A stretch of 64,000 nt of DNA from Mesocentrotus franciscanus (taxonomy: Eukaryota; Echinodermata; Echinoidea; Camarodonta; Strongylocentrotidae), in assembly GCA_037976565.1 (NCBI GenBank), contig CP137671.1, positions 20,481,267 to 20,545,266 on the forward strand, given 5' to 3'. The translations under genes and the position numbers were made by a program. Positions within the stretch are counted from its first letter, which is position 1. Each line of letters starts with the position of its first letter. Positions 1 to 12,572 of this stretch are shown here, one piece after another. Under the pieces are notes generated by a model. The model was not told where the DNA came from and ran no database searches. It saw only the letters and a list, made by a program, of their open reading frames with translations.

Positions 1-1197
1 TATCAACGGTTGTTCCGCTGAGATTGCATCTGGCTCCTCTGACCGCCTCTATACATAGACTGAAGTACGGCTATGCAGTAATGTGCAGAACGAATGCTTC
101 GGTTTAGCCGGACCGAGATGAATGCGATATGCAACGAGATTTTTCACTCTTTACGTCTTCACATATTCACTTTGGCTGCAATATTACACTGAATATTGTT
201 AGAAATAAGAAATAACCCGGAAATATATACTTTGACAGTTGACTTACGATAGCTTGCTCATTTAGATCCTAAATTAATGATTAATCCGAGAAAGTCTTGT
301 AGTCAACATGATTTGCTGTCAGCCATCTTGGTTTGAGTTGATGAATATTCATTTTTTCTTTTCGAACGCTTAATAGCTACGTATGAGTCAGCCCGGCTTG
401 AGCCGGTGATGTTTGAATATTCATAAGCCCAATATCAAACACGTGCTCTGATTGGCCATTGGGCTTGTTTTGGTTGGTTGACCCGGAAATATATCGGCCG
501 GGTCATGTCATAGATTACCAGTTCGAATGCTGTTTCATGGTTCTGAGATAAACAATTGGATAATTCATATACGTAAGTCCGTAAATTTCGCATTTGGAAA
601 TAGGTAACAAAACTTATACAACTGTACATAGGAGAACAAAAATACAAAGTTTATTTCTATCTGATTTATAAATCAGAAAATTATATCTAAATAAAGAAAA
701 TCGTGGGAGAAAGTTTTGGGGTATATAGCGGGCCACAATCGGCTAAATCTCTCCCTACTGTGCGAGGCGTACTAATTACCGTCTGTGTATGGGGAATGTA
801 GAATGACCCATACCAGACGGTTATTTCTGTCTCAGAGAGTCCATACTGCGTATGGACCTCTAGCGCTGTACCATGTGCTAATACTAATAGGCAGCAATTT
901 CACACGTGAATAGTCAATACACTTATGACACACAAATGCACACAATCATGCCGATAAAACTGTAACTGTAAGCAAGTTTGACAGTGGACTCACGATTTTA
1001 ATTTTTAAATTATTCTTTCTAACAATGGTGAGTTGAAAAAATTGTATTTACTGCTATTTAGGTGTCATCAATTGTCACTAAAGTACCGATTTTTAGTGAA
1101 ATCAGTTTAGTTTTGTACTGTGGTGTTTGAAATGTTGAGATCAATAAAACATGTTTTAAAACACAGCCAGGATATGAATGATAGCGATGCAGTAACT
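1..1197. other. Non-coding stretch, no gene recognised
   Basis: No open frame with splice signals or recognisable protein is visible. The first ~24 bases match, in reverse complement, a stretch near 49954-49985 in a YARS intron, so the window opens inside a dispersed repeat. A short imperfect hairpin lies at 778-793 / 807-821 (ACCGTCTG... / ...AGACGGT). Confidence 0.5.
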
Positions 1198-1236
1198 CCA
1201 GGGAGCTCCGACGCCGACGCCGTCCGAGCTCCCTGG
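1198..1236. repeat. GC-rich 11-bp hairpin
   Basis: CCAGGGAGCTC at 1198-1208 is the exact reverse complement of GAGCTCCCTGG at 1226-1236, with a 17-base loop rich in GACGCC. Flanking AGCGATGCAG copies near 1182 and 1247 form a direct repeat. It is probably part of the same mobile element as the following telomere-like tract. Confidence 0.7.
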
Positions 1237-1332
1237 GCGGGAGTTAGCGATGCAGCTCGTGTTTCTAGACGGTGTCTGGTCAGGTCGCCCCCCAGCCGGT
1301 CGCCTCCTATACACAGTCGCCTCCTATACGCA

Positions 1333-1493
1333 GTCGCCCCCAAATTTTGTGGTCGGGTTAATAGGGTTAGGTTAGGTTAGGATTAGGTTAGGTTAGAATT
1401 AGGTTTAGGTTAGGTTAGAGTTAGGGTTAGTGTTAGGGTTAGAGTTAGGGTTAGGGTTAGGGTTAAAATCGCCAAAACAAAATCGGGGGCGAC
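1333..1493. repeat. Degenerate telomere-like TTAGGG tract bounded by an inverted repeat
   Basis: Positions ~1356-1465 are a run of GGTTA / GGGTTA units, ending in perfect TTAGGG copies. The tract is framed by GTCGCCCCC (1333-1341) and its reverse complement GGGGGCGAC (1485-1493), with AAATTTTG / CAAAAT just inside. TTAGGG is the telomere repeat of deuterostomes. The inverted flanks suggest an interstitial or element-borne tract and not a chromosome end. Confidence 0.7.
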
Positions 1494-2589
1494 ATGACCA
1501 ATTGGGGGCGACTTTGTAAGGGGGCGGGCTAGTTTACAGTGAGTTAGGCCTACAGTTATATTACCTCGTTTTTCGGGGGCGTCTTTTAAAACTGTTGTTC
1601 TTTTATGTCGACTTTAGTGATCTTTAATAATCATTTTCATAAAACCTGATATCAACGTCCAGTTAGAATAACAAATATAATATTCTGAAAGTTTACCAAA
1701 CTGAGCCCGCATAACACACACACAGAAATTGGTACAACTTAGGGACTGGGTGACGTGTGTGACACTCAGTTCGAACTTCCAGAGGGCCGATCCGAGGGGC
1801 CGGGCAAATCAATGTTTTTAAAAGTCCTCATACAATGTTGTTACGAAGACATGATACTTACTTCAATTTGAGCAGCATTCAAACCCAAACGAGTGACTTC
1901 TGCGAATCCTCTGCCAGCAAAATAGGTAAGGCGGGGCTTCGACATGTTTTTTGCTCAACTAGCTTCCTCACAGAGATCAATCAGATACGTGCGTGTGGCG
2001 TGGCGGTGCGATGTGAACAATTAACAAGCACCCGGTCGCACATGTTATGTATATATTTTAAGAGTGCGGAGATTCCGATATAAATATGAGTGGCTAGTAC
2101 AGTGGGTGGGGCGGAATGGGGTGGGCGGAGTTTTCATGTTGGGTGTCTGGCACCGTTTAAAAAGTGCCTGCAATTTAAAAATGAAACGCATATGAATAAG
2201 AAGGTGAAATAGACCGGTTTACTAACATATTCCAATTTTATGCATACAACCTGTAGAAGCCAGTGCCCGAGGCTTGTCCGACATAGCAACAAATAATGTG
2301 TGCAGACTAGATTCCAATTATTAATTGTATAGTTCATTCATTAATAACAAGTTAATGGATACCTCGTCACTAGGTCCCCATGAAATAAACATCCATACAT
2401 TTGAAATGCCAGTAAGCCATATTTATTCACTCAACCCCTGGCGTATACTGATGGGAGGGGGGAGGGGGGCAGTTGACCCCCCAAATAAAATTAAACTCCC
2501 GTGGTTTATTTCTTATTCGATACCAGTGTTTTACAAATGTTGCTGAAATTACATGATTTTCTGGGTTTTTTCTGATCTTCACTTTTGAC

Positions 2590-3240
2590 CATTATGCCAG
2601 AGGCGGCACTCCCGATGGGGGGTTGCTGTGCCCCCACTTTTTCAGGTTCCCCCAAAGTGCCACTTTTTACATAGGACGAGTGCCCCTTTTCTTTTCTTAT
2701 AACTGTCCTTTTCCTCTCGACCTCTCTTTTCATCTGTGGTGAGTACCTCTTTTCAGGTGCGAGAAATTCCCCTTTTCACCTCTGATATTTTTGCCCTTTT
2801 TTACTTTGACTCATGCCCCTTTTCCTTTGTAATACGTGCACTTTTTCCTTCGTAATAAGAACCCCCCTCCCTTTCCCTTAAATGCCACTTTTCACCTCTG
2901 ATAAGCGCCTCTTTATTTTTGACACATGCCCCTTTTCCTTTCTAATAAGTACGATATTTCCTTCGGATAAGTGCCCATTTTCCTTTTTCATATGAGCCCC
3001 TAGCTCCCCCTTTTCTAAATGCCCCTTTTAACATCTGATAAATGCCCTTATTAAAATCTGATAGGTGCCCTTTTCCTTCAACAGATTCCCCATTTCCATT
3101 CTCACAAGTGCCTTTTTCATCTCTGCTGAGTGTCCCTTTTCAGGTGCAAGAAGTGTCATTTTCACCTCTGATAATTGCCCTTTTTTACCGTGACACGAGC
3201 ACCATTTCTTTTCTAATGACTGTCCTGTTCCCTGCCCCCA
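2590..3240. repeat. Degenerate CCCCTTTT-type tandem repeat field
   Basis: Units of roughly 25-35 bases of the form 'TAATAAGTGCCCCTTTTCC' recur with heavy divergence through this stretch, always with the same strand asymmetry (C/T-rich on +). Open frames here on either strand are repeat translations. Confidence 0.65.
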
Positions 3241-3476
3241 CTTCGGGGTCGGAATGACCGCATGCGTGTTACCAAAATGTCCGGTAAAGGGGTACTTTTC
3301 ACGCACCAAAGTCCGGCTCGTACATACACAAAATTGACTTTACACACCGGACTTAGGGGGTGTTTTCAAAAGGATAGGGAACACGCATATGCGTACCCTA
3401 AATAACACTGAGTGGGGGCCGGACCTGTTCCCTTCTGATACGTGCCTACTTTTCCTAAATTCTTCATCTTACGATC

Positions 3477-3735
3477 AGATAAGCACCCAGGTGCCGCCTT
3501 AGCGCCCTTGGTGGGGTCCAGGGGGCAGAGCCCCCCGAAGTGCAGGCCTTAGGCCTTTAATAACGGTCAGATGAGCAACCAGGGGCCACCTTAGGGCCCT
3601 GGCGGGGTCCAGGGGGCGGAGCCCCCGGAAGCTCAGGGGGTTTGGGCATTTACGTACGGTCAGATGAGCAACCAGGGGCCGCCTTAGGGCCCTTGTTGGG
3701 GTCCACGGGGCAGAGCCCCCGGAAGTTCAGGGAAA
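3477..3735. repeat. Three-copy tandem repeat, ~90-bp unit
   Basis: Three copies start near 3477, 3567 and 3660. Each contains CAGATGAGCAACCAGGGGCC (or a close variant), then a GGGTCCAGGGGGC.GAGCCCCC hairpin and GGAAG.TCAGG. The inner GGGGGC / GCCCCC is a small palindrome. Confidence 0.75.
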
Positions 3736-3739
3736 CATC

Positions 3740-6700
3740 ATGCCATTTCAGCAACATTAATTTTGTAAATGACTGGTATCGAATTAGAAATAAACCATGT
3801 TTGATTTGGGGGGAGAACTGCCCCCTTAGCCCCCTCCCCATCAGTACGCAAGTGCGAGGGAGCATGGTGAACGAGAGGGGTAAAAGTGACGGAAGTGACT
3901 ACCCCCTCACAGGTGTTTGAAGTTTTGATGTATTAAAAAATTACATTCCTTAGCAAAACTATAGTATAAAAACAAGCAATATACTTTTTTCACACTTCAC
4001 TTTTCTCGGTATTTACTTGTACATTTTGAAGGGTATTATGCGAGGGAGCGTAGCTACCGAGTGAGAAGATTTGTCCTTTTTAATTGTCTAAACGCTGCAC
4101 TCTTAGGCCCTCCAGAGCCTAAAAGTGTGTTGCGGCCTTTAGTCAGTATTTGCTATACATTTTTTTGTATGCACTTTTTCAAATTTTCAGGGGGGACGAT
4201 CCCCCCCCCTAAACAAATTGAGGGGGGACGTGTCCCCCGTCCCCTCCCCCCGGGATCGCCGTCCCTGCAATTCACATTCTGTTTCGTAACAGGTAAATGA
4301 AATCGGGTCGCAGGAGGATCGTAAAGTGTACGGTGGGCTTAAAGAGGACAGGGTCACGTGCCCCGGGCGACACTTGAAGGCGCAACCAAAAACAAAAAAA
4401 AAAGAGATAGAGAAGCTTGGAGAAAAGGAAGAAAAGTCACGATCCTTAGAAATAGAGTTTCGAGGGTTTAAGATGCGAATTTTTTCTAAGGCTCGGTAAT
4501 TTCACGATCCAATTCAATCATATAGCCTAAATATAAGTAGCATTATGAAGGGTTGGAAAATTTGTAATTTTTGGCATTGATTTGCTTCCTATTGTGCTTC
4601 AATATAATGCAGTATAACAAAACAAAAAAGACAATTGGAAAGGTTTAGCATTTGAAAGAATTCTTACTCTTCTCAGTCTTCTGTTACCTTGCTGAATTCT
4701 TTGATTATATTCCTCCAAAGAGTTCTTTCATTAATATAGCGCTTCAGTTGAAGAAGACTGAACAGAAAGCCGCTTTCATGTTCAAAATTCACAACCCCTT
4801 GCTCTGTTGCAGGCATAGACATACGAGACGAGGGGGGCTTGGGGCTACCCCGAGGGTTTTTAGAGCTTCAATATTCGAGCAGGATCATATTCGGGCAGCA
4901 ACATAATTACGCTCGAATATCCTCATATTATTTTGGGTGCCTGAATATAATTATATTCGGAATCAAGGTACATGTACCCGAATATAATAATTTGACATCC
5001 AAGCTAGTGAATTTTAAGGATGACATAACATTTTTTTTTTAAATCAAAGTTTTCTTCTTTTTTTGCTCGCTCGCTTTGCATGGCTTCGCTCGCTCGCAAT
5101 ATCTACAGACTGGATGATTCTGACTGTTTTTTTATACTAGATTAATGATGTATCACATATCGAGCGTATATGTCGCATTTTGTGGCCTATATACAACATG
5201 TAAATAAGTGACATTTATTTGCACGTCGGAGGTTAAGCTATTCATTTTTTTGGTAAAGTGTTTGCAGCTCTGGACACAACCCACTGAAAAGTCAACACCA
5301 GAAGCTACTAAACTGTATCACATAAGAATGCAATGTTATTGTTACGAATCTACAGCATTGACAAAAACAGGAATAATTTATGCCTCTGCACACACGACTC
5401 CTGCCGAATTAACATAGGAGGGCAAACCTTGTTTCATTGTTCTGGACTCTCGGAAAGATTTCGAGAGGGCGTGGCAAAATAGTTGGAACAGTGTCAAAAC
5501 TTTAAAGTATTTTACTAAGATCGTGACGTGCGTGGACACGAAGAAGACTTTTTTATGTTTGGTTCTTTATGATCACTTGATTCCTTCGAGTCGTTTAAGC
5601 AAACCATTTCTCGTTTGTCCCGTTGGGGCTATTATATATCTTCTTGTTTCTTGAAACAGCATCAGAGCATGAAATCGTTTTCTCATCCGGGCTCGACGGA
5701 AAGGGAAGATATGTTTGTCATTTTTATACAAAAGCACAAATTATGGCTGTAAATTTTGGAGCTGAGTAATAATCGAAATTCAACTATAGTATTGTCGACC
5801 ACGTACTGTGGCACCGGAGGAGAACTCTATCACTTTTCTGGAGAAAAATACGACAAACCAGTAATTATAAACTTCGCTCAGAAGCCTCAGATCATCTTGA
5901 AGAGGTGGCAGAGAGCATCCAGCCAACCGACGGGACCAACAAGCGACAAATCTTCTACATTCCCATGCCATTGTACGTACAATCATATAACAAAAAAGTC
6001 ACGAACGGTACGTAATACTATATCAATTTAATCATTAACAACTGTTTGTTTCCTTAACAGTAAGGAGAGTGATTTGAATTTATTTTATTCATTCCGATTA
6101 TATCCTTATAAAATAGGAAAAGAAATGGACAGTTCATATTCGGGAAAATACGTCAACCCCCCTCCCTCCTCACCGTGCCCACCGAATATGAACATTCTGG
6201 ATATAAATGACTTTTTATGACATTTTATTACAGCGAAAATGTAACAGGAAATTTTTGTCAGGAAAGTACACCAGATATATAATACGTCATTCTAATTCTC
6301 CACAATTTATGTTCACAATTCAAAGGCATTTTTGTCGTTTCTCTAAGTATAATAATTGATGACAATGATGTCAAGTTACCATGCTACAGAAGGTTGTAAA
6401 CATTCTTTTTAGTATTTAGTAACAGAATGTACAAGTATCTATGATATTGTAAATTGTTCAAAGGGGTTAATTTGCTATCTCGTAGGACTATTTACTGATC
6501 GGATTAATCATACTCCGATATCATTATGGCTCTAATAATTCTAATTAACGCTAATCGAAAAGATTACAATTGAAGCAAGTAAACAGTCATTATTTATCAA
6601 ATGGCCCACGTATTGCTCCCGAATTGAAATGATTGCCAATTAATAAACTTATCACAAACTATAGTGTTCAACTAATATACTTATTCATTACATACAAGAA

Positions 6701-7338
6701 AGAAATAGATACAAAAGTCGTGCAGTTTCCTTTCAAGTGAACACACAAGTCATGGTGGTATTCAGACTAATTTCATTCTCTTATCACTTCTAACTACAGG
6801 ACTTGGATGCCCAGTTGGCTCGCCTGTTGAAGGTGGGAGTATGCAAAGTCCAGTTTGCGTAGTGCTCAATGCGCGGGGTTTGGATCCTCGATTCCTTGTA
6901 AACCGTTGATCATTATTAAAACTTGTTAATGTTATGTAACCTAAAGAAGGGGAAAACCCCCGTTGACCACCATCGTATTTTCAACATCGAAATCAGTCTC
7001 AGGAGGAATTTCTATCGGTCACAGCATTTTGGTGTATTTCTCTCTCGGTCGTCAGCTAAATATCCTAATAAGGAGTATTCTTCAGCTTGAGGAAAGAGGA
7101 AAGGCCAGTAGTACTGCACACGATGTCCTCTCACAGCCCGCAGAAAAAGAAGAGCGGAAGATAGATGGCCGCGATTTCAAAGTCTCTATATGCACACATC
7201 TCGATTAGGATGAAAAGATACGTGACTTTTGTAAATATATTACTACCGGATCTTGGATTATGTAACAGAGAGAAAAAACATTGAGGAAGTTCGAGAGAGT
7301 TAATGTACTCTACAAGTATATGACAAAGTATAACTAAA
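3740..7338. other. Intergenic stretch, no supported gene
   Basis: G/C homopolymer-rich blocks at 4188-4265 (GGGGGACG-type motifs) resemble blocks at 3810-3840, 53545-53570 and 63838-63858, so they are probably a dispersed repeat. AT-rich sequence at 4860-4990 contains repeated GAATAT palindromes. The small open frames (for example at 5756-6031) show no similarity I recognise. At 6800-6832 a 33-base, splice-flanked open segment is a weak micro-exon candidate. Confidence 0.45.
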
Positions 7339-9157
7339 ATGCAACGCAACAACATAGCGGGTGGTCGTCCACGTTCGCGGACATACCCCTCGATCCCCTC
7401 AACGTCATACTCGAAGAATCCAACCAAAGCCAAAGACGGCAACGAGGACGACGTCGACAAATCGGCGACCACACGAGCGATCGGGTATTACGACAACAGC
7501 AACGTCAAGTTCGCCAACCAGGGCGAAGAAGAGAACCTGATAGGGGTGATGGACCGGCTGAGGGCGGCGAAGTCGAGGGCGAAGGTCGATCGGAACCAGG
7601 AGACGATGAGGCTTCGGAAGGATTGCTGGATTCTGGAGTCGCAGAGAAAAGCGATGTTGAATTCAACGGTGGCGTTCAGTGACTTGCTAAGGTCGACCCG
7701 GCTGAAGAATGCTCGGGCTGCAGCGCAGACGGTAAGCGTCGGCTTCTATCTTCTTTTCTCACAAAACCATACACCGAAAAAAGTACTTGACTATTCAATC
7801 AACCTTCATTCTTCGCCCTTTAATATTCCATTAGATTAGCGGATAATTAGCCTACAAAATAAGCAAAGCTCTTTGCTTAGTTTACTTAACTCAAGTTTCG
7901 TGCATCTTATTATCTCATTTGGCGATTTGCTTCTTTATCTCCAATCGTCTATTCTGCACTCTGCTCTATATTATTTCGTATTGCAATTTGAAGTAACAGA
8001 TGGAATTTTTCTGTCGACATTAACGGGATCGTTAAATTTTATCTCGATATTTGCTTCATTCAATGCATTTTGAAAGCATACCATTTCTGAAATATTTGAG
8101 GGTTTTAAAAATGGCAATAGCGATGTTGAGGGAGACAATTATAACTTAATATTCATTCTCAGTATTCTACCATTTTGATTTACCAATGTATTTTCCACAT
8201 TCACTTACATAATAGGGGCCGGATGCAGAGAATGCTTCTGGAACAGGAACCCCAGACGGGTCTCCACCCATGTCTCCTCGACTTCACACAAAGCTACTCC
8301 GATGGAGGGGAATCACTCTCGCTACTCAAGATGAACCAGATGAATCATCAGATGGCGCAAAGACATCCTCAACGGACATCAAGAACAGACTTCCCGGAAT
8401 AACCCACAGCACACCTTCGACTCGTCAACACCGCGAGGGACCCGGCACAACAGCGGATATGACGGAATCAGAGATCGGCGAGATTGGACAAGGTCATAGA
8501 AAAGCTCTTGGTGTCCTAGACAGACAAATCGCATCGGGAAACAGACGGCCGAGAAGCCAAAGCTTGCACAGGACACTGCCTAGCGCAGATAAACAACGGA
8601 GGCAGTCACCCAAAGAGGTCGGTCAGGCAGTAGAGAGTGAACTTCAAGCAAAGGTGGTCATGGAACGAGGGTTGTTGCAAAGGCGTCCCAAAACTGCTGC
8701 TCCGAAGTTGGCTTCAAAATGGGAAATCGGTGAAAAGGACGTCAAGGGAAAAGGTGGAACAGCAGTTGAAGAAGCCGAGACACTGCAGGAAACTTCATCA
8801 GCAATTGGAACATCCCCATCAACGCGCAGGCGAGCCCGAAGTATGTCCTACATGGCGCTTTCGCAGAACAGTGTCTCGGCCTCCGGAAAAGTCCGAGCAG
8901 TGAACGAAAAGACGATCTCGTTGCACGGAAGGACGACGAGAGAGCTCCGGAAAATGACGCACATCGACAACGTCGCTGCCGCAGAATCAGAAGAACGGAG
9001 GAAACAGATCGAGGAGAGGAATAAGGAGATTAAAGAGAGGCAAAGACAAATGCTGCAAGAAAAGGTGGATAATTTCCTGAAGAAGTTAGAGGACATGACA
9101 AAGGAAGAACTTGACGAGAAACGCTCTTTATATTCTGGGCTGACTTTGTCTTTTTAA
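7339..9157 (+). CDS. Two-exon gene, unknown 444-aa protein with C-terminal coiled coil
   Basis: Exon 1 is 7339-7731 (131 codons) and ends at a GTAAGC donor. Exon 2 starts at 8216 after a TAATAG acceptor and runs to the TGA at 9155-9157. The junction is phase 0. The ATG is preceded in frame by TGA at 7321-7323, so it is the first possible start of this frame, although a spliced 5' UTR cannot be excluded. Coding sequence is markedly GC-richer than its flanks. I do not recognise the family. The N-terminal ~60 residues are polar and Ser/Thr/Pro-rich. Residues ~65-131 are basic and helical (EENLIGVMDRLRAAKSRAKV). The middle is low-complexity, rich in Arg, Ser, Gln and Pro. Residues ~385-432 form a strong charged coiled coil (EERRKQIEERNKEIKERQ), and the protein ends in YSGLTLSF. 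There is no signal peptide or membrane segment. A cytoskeletal or scaffold role is only a guess. Confidence 0.75.
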
Positions 9158-10807
9158 GAAACAACGATCGTTGTTAAATCTCTATTTAAAAAATGTTTTT
9201 TGAATCATAATTAGTTTTTAATACAATCGTTGACGACTTGCTTAGACATAGTATTAAAATCCTACATCACATATTATCTTGAATACATGTTTATAATATT
9301 ATTATTTCCATGTACTGAACCAAAATATATTACTTGTAGCCAAACGTAAACGAAAAACCTCACTTCTAGTCAGGCAACCGTTTGAAGACAACAAAAACAT
9401 ATGACCAAATTTTCAGTATCAATATGATGTATTGCCGTGTATGTTTATAATTATACAATCATATTCAGTGTTAACTGCCCTGTTAAAAGAGTCATACTGA
9501 TTGTGAATTACATGTATTTTTGCCTCAATCTTAATGTTACAGATAACATTCTTGATCGCGAGATAGCGCGAGATAGCGCGAGATAGCGAGAGATCTAGAA
9601 ACGAGACTTGATTATTCCATAATTCTCCCTACACCTTCTTCTTGCTGTTCAATTTGTGAAAGAAAATGATCTACTTCATGAGTTTGATTATCCTAATAGA
9701 CCAAAAACACTAGCAAGTCTCTAACATATTAAGATGTGAACAGGCGCCCAAGGCAATCAGAAAATATGAGGAAATTGGTGTTATTTTCGCAAAATGATAC
9801 TTAAACAGCTTCGAGTACAAATAAATGGAAGTTTCCATCGGCAGCTAATAAATATCATTTTGAAAAGCAGTTAGGTATCATCTTTAAAATATTAAGAAAT
9901 GTAGGCACAGCATGAAAAAGATAGAAATTGTATTACCAAAACTTGACACGACCATGGAAAAAGAACAAATTTCGGAACGCATACGTATACATTGCAATCA
10001 AATAATTTAATTGTCTATTATATACAGAGTAATTTGTATCTTCACAATGTCATTGTTATGTAAGTACTCTGAAGCAATACATCATCAAAATGAAATACAT
10101 ATCATACTTATTGCCCTTCTGATTAAATATCAAATTATAGTAATGAAAACAGCTTAAAATGATGTAATGCAAATCTTGTACATGTTCCATTGTATAAAAA
10201 CGAGAACAAAAGTTGTCACGTCTGTATTACAATTAAAAATTCTGTGTCTTCAAACATACATTATGATTCGATGTGAGTAAATTAACTGCCATAATATCAT
10301 CCATTTTTTAAATAGACAATCTATCCTAATGTTTTGCCGGTATGAATACAAAAAATCTCATATTTGTCATTTAAGGAAATGTAATTGACTTTAGATTAAA
10401 AAAGAAACAGATATTCATCTTACCAACATTCTTTATTCTCATATTAAAAGAATTCTGGGAAAGTTCAATATTTTTGGGGAAAAAATTGTGATATTTTTTA
10501 ATGAGTGCACATCATTTAATGGCATTCAGAAGAATTAAATGAGATTTAAATATTAGTATTACAAATCATATACAAAGCAAAATGGCAAGATCATATTTTG
10601 GGATACACAAAATAACACATGCATATAATGCTGTAAAGTTGGTGGAAAATAGAATTACTCTTTGTGTTCTAAAATATGTATATTATAACCAAAAAAAATA
10701 TGTATAAGTATCCAACTACCACTGAGATCTACAAATGTTGGTGTTTCTTTGTGTACAGTTTTGAAACACTGTCACCACACACTGCGATTGCTATAATTAG
10801 GGTTTCC
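9158..10807. other. AT-rich 3' flank, no gene seen
   Basis: This contains the 3' UTR and downstream region of the preceding gene. A tiny GCGAGATA microsatellite of about four units lies at 9556-9592. No other coding or RNA signal is seen. Confidence 0.5.
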
Positions 10808-11181
10808 TTAAGGCCCCTCTAAAGTGTTGGGAGCCCCAAAAATTTGATTGCAAAATTTCACTTAAATTGTATCATCATGTGAAAGAGGATGTCATTTAAG
10901 ACACATTTCTGCAAGGATTTTCAAAACAAATGTGTTTGAAGTCGAATATTGATGAAAGAATACAAAAATTTAGGTTTTCTGCGTACAACAGAAAACCCAA
11001 AGGATGGTATTCTTTTATCAATATTTTTGTCTTCCAACACATTTTTTTTTTTTTGGGGGAATCTTTGCAGAAGTGTCTCTTAAATGACATCCTCTTTCAC
11101 ATTATGATACAATTTAAGTGAAATTTTGCCATCAAATTTTTTGCGAATTTGGGGCTCCCAACACTTTTGAGGGGTTTTAAG
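10808..11181. mobile_element. Fold-back (long inverted repeat) element, ~370 bp
   Basis: The left arm from ~10813 (CCCCTCTAAAGTGTTGGGAG) and the right arm ending ~11176 (its near reverse complement, CTCCCAACACTTTTGAGGGG) continue to match for roughly 175 bases each, meeting near 10985. TTAAG stands at both outer edges (10808-10812 and 11177-11181), compatible with a TTAA-type target duplication. There is no transposase. The opposing open frames at 10896-11121 are mirror translations of the hairpin. Best read as a non-autonomous MITE, possibly piggyBac-like. Confidence 0.8.
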
Positions 11182-11399
11182 TGTTTTTTTTTTCTTCTTT
11201 CTATATCACAAAATTCACTAAAAAAACTGTTTCACACATTTCCTGTTCTGCAATACTGGATATCAATATCGGTCTCAAGCAGAATATTATATGTATGTTG
11301 AGAGCCAGAAAAGTGTTTTATATGTGTTAAAGGATATATATATATATATATTATTTTATCATCCATTTATTACAACCATAGATGGGATTCAATGAGTTA

Positions 11400-11953
11400 T
11401 ACAGGGTGGCCCAATAAAAACGGAATGGCATACTTTCAATAATGTGGGGTCAAATTCACTGGTATCAGCGAAGGAGAATCTTTTCACATGAATAATAATA
11501 CCAAGAATGACAAATTTAGTCGAGGGGTTTTTATTCTAGGGAGCATTTTGTGATACAAGTTAGGAGTTCAAATTGGTCCAGTATCATGAAAAAAAATTCT
11601 TTAAATTTCATGTCTGTGTTTAGTCATTAAAAACGTCTGAAAGAAAAGAAAAAACGTGTTTGGAATGTTGTTTTTGTTCAATCTGACGTTTAGTACAACT
11701 TGTCCAAAGCTCATGCATAATACACCATTTCTGAAACTACACAATGATACGTTCTTTTCTGCAAGGAGCACCGCCAGTGGATGTACTCAGCATTGCTTCA
11801 CCAAAATGTGTCTAGGAAAAGAAATACTCAAGCACTTTTGGCAAATTTGGTATCATTTTCTTCTCCTGAAAAGATTCCCCATCTACTGGTACCAGTGGCA
11901 TTTGCCCCACAATATTGAAGTATGCTTGTCCGTTTTTTATGGGCCACCCTGTA
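11400..11953. mobile_element. Terminal-inverted-repeat element (MITE), 554 bp
   Basis: It begins TACAGGGTGGCCCA and ends TGGGCCACCCTGTA, an exact inverted pair. The direct repeat TGAGTTA abuts both ends (11393-11399 and 11954-11960), consistent with a 7-bp target-site duplication. A 101-codon open frame inside (11656-11961) runs across the element end and resembles no transposase I know, so the element is probably non-autonomous. A short TA microsatellite precedes it at ~11337-11351. Confidence 0.8.
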
Positions 11954-12572
11954 TGAGTTAATGCATTTCATGTGTCCATCAGATGACGTGCTAAATGTGA
12001 ATTGCATTCATGAACATGGTAATAATATACATCTATCAATAGAAATCCAAAGAAAAACTTGGAACATGATACGTTACATGCTGAGAAAAAGAGATCATTT
12101 CTTTTATGACTGGTGGGATATTTGATGTTGAACTTGAAACAGAGAGGTAATGCATGCTTCACATTGCTTCAAAATCAAAATATATACAAGAATTCATAAA
12201 TAAGTCACACACAATAACAGTACATATACACGTAAGTACATGTATCAGTATAAACATTGTGTAGAATCAATGACAGAGCATTACATTTAAGGTAGTACAA
12301 GCCGTCTGCATATGTCTTTTGTGCATTAAATAGATTCTAACATGCAAATGATGTTATCAACTTTGGAACTTCCTCAATAAAACAAGATATTTTCACATTT
12401 TAATTACTTAATAACAATAATGAAATATCACCTTTTATCACTGAATCATTCAAAGTTAATGCATATATGGCAGTTTCCCATCAGAGAATACACTTTACTC
12501 AGTGTTGAATAATTAAACACCAAGTAGAAAAACAAAATCATGGCAACTTTTTAGGATAAAAAGATTAGTACA

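Noticed and set aside
1361..1470. True chromosome end
   Set aside because: The tract is short and degenerate, is followed by tens of kilobases of genes, and is framed by inverted flanks.
6800..6832. 33-base micro-exon (DLDAQLARLLK) between an AG acceptor and a GTGGGA donor
   Set aside because: Too short to support, with no partner exons found. A B-box-like GGTTTGGATCC 3' of it suggests a tRNA-like repeat instead.
11656..11961. 101-codon frame as a transposase
   Set aside because: No transposase motif is visible, and the frame crosses the element boundary.
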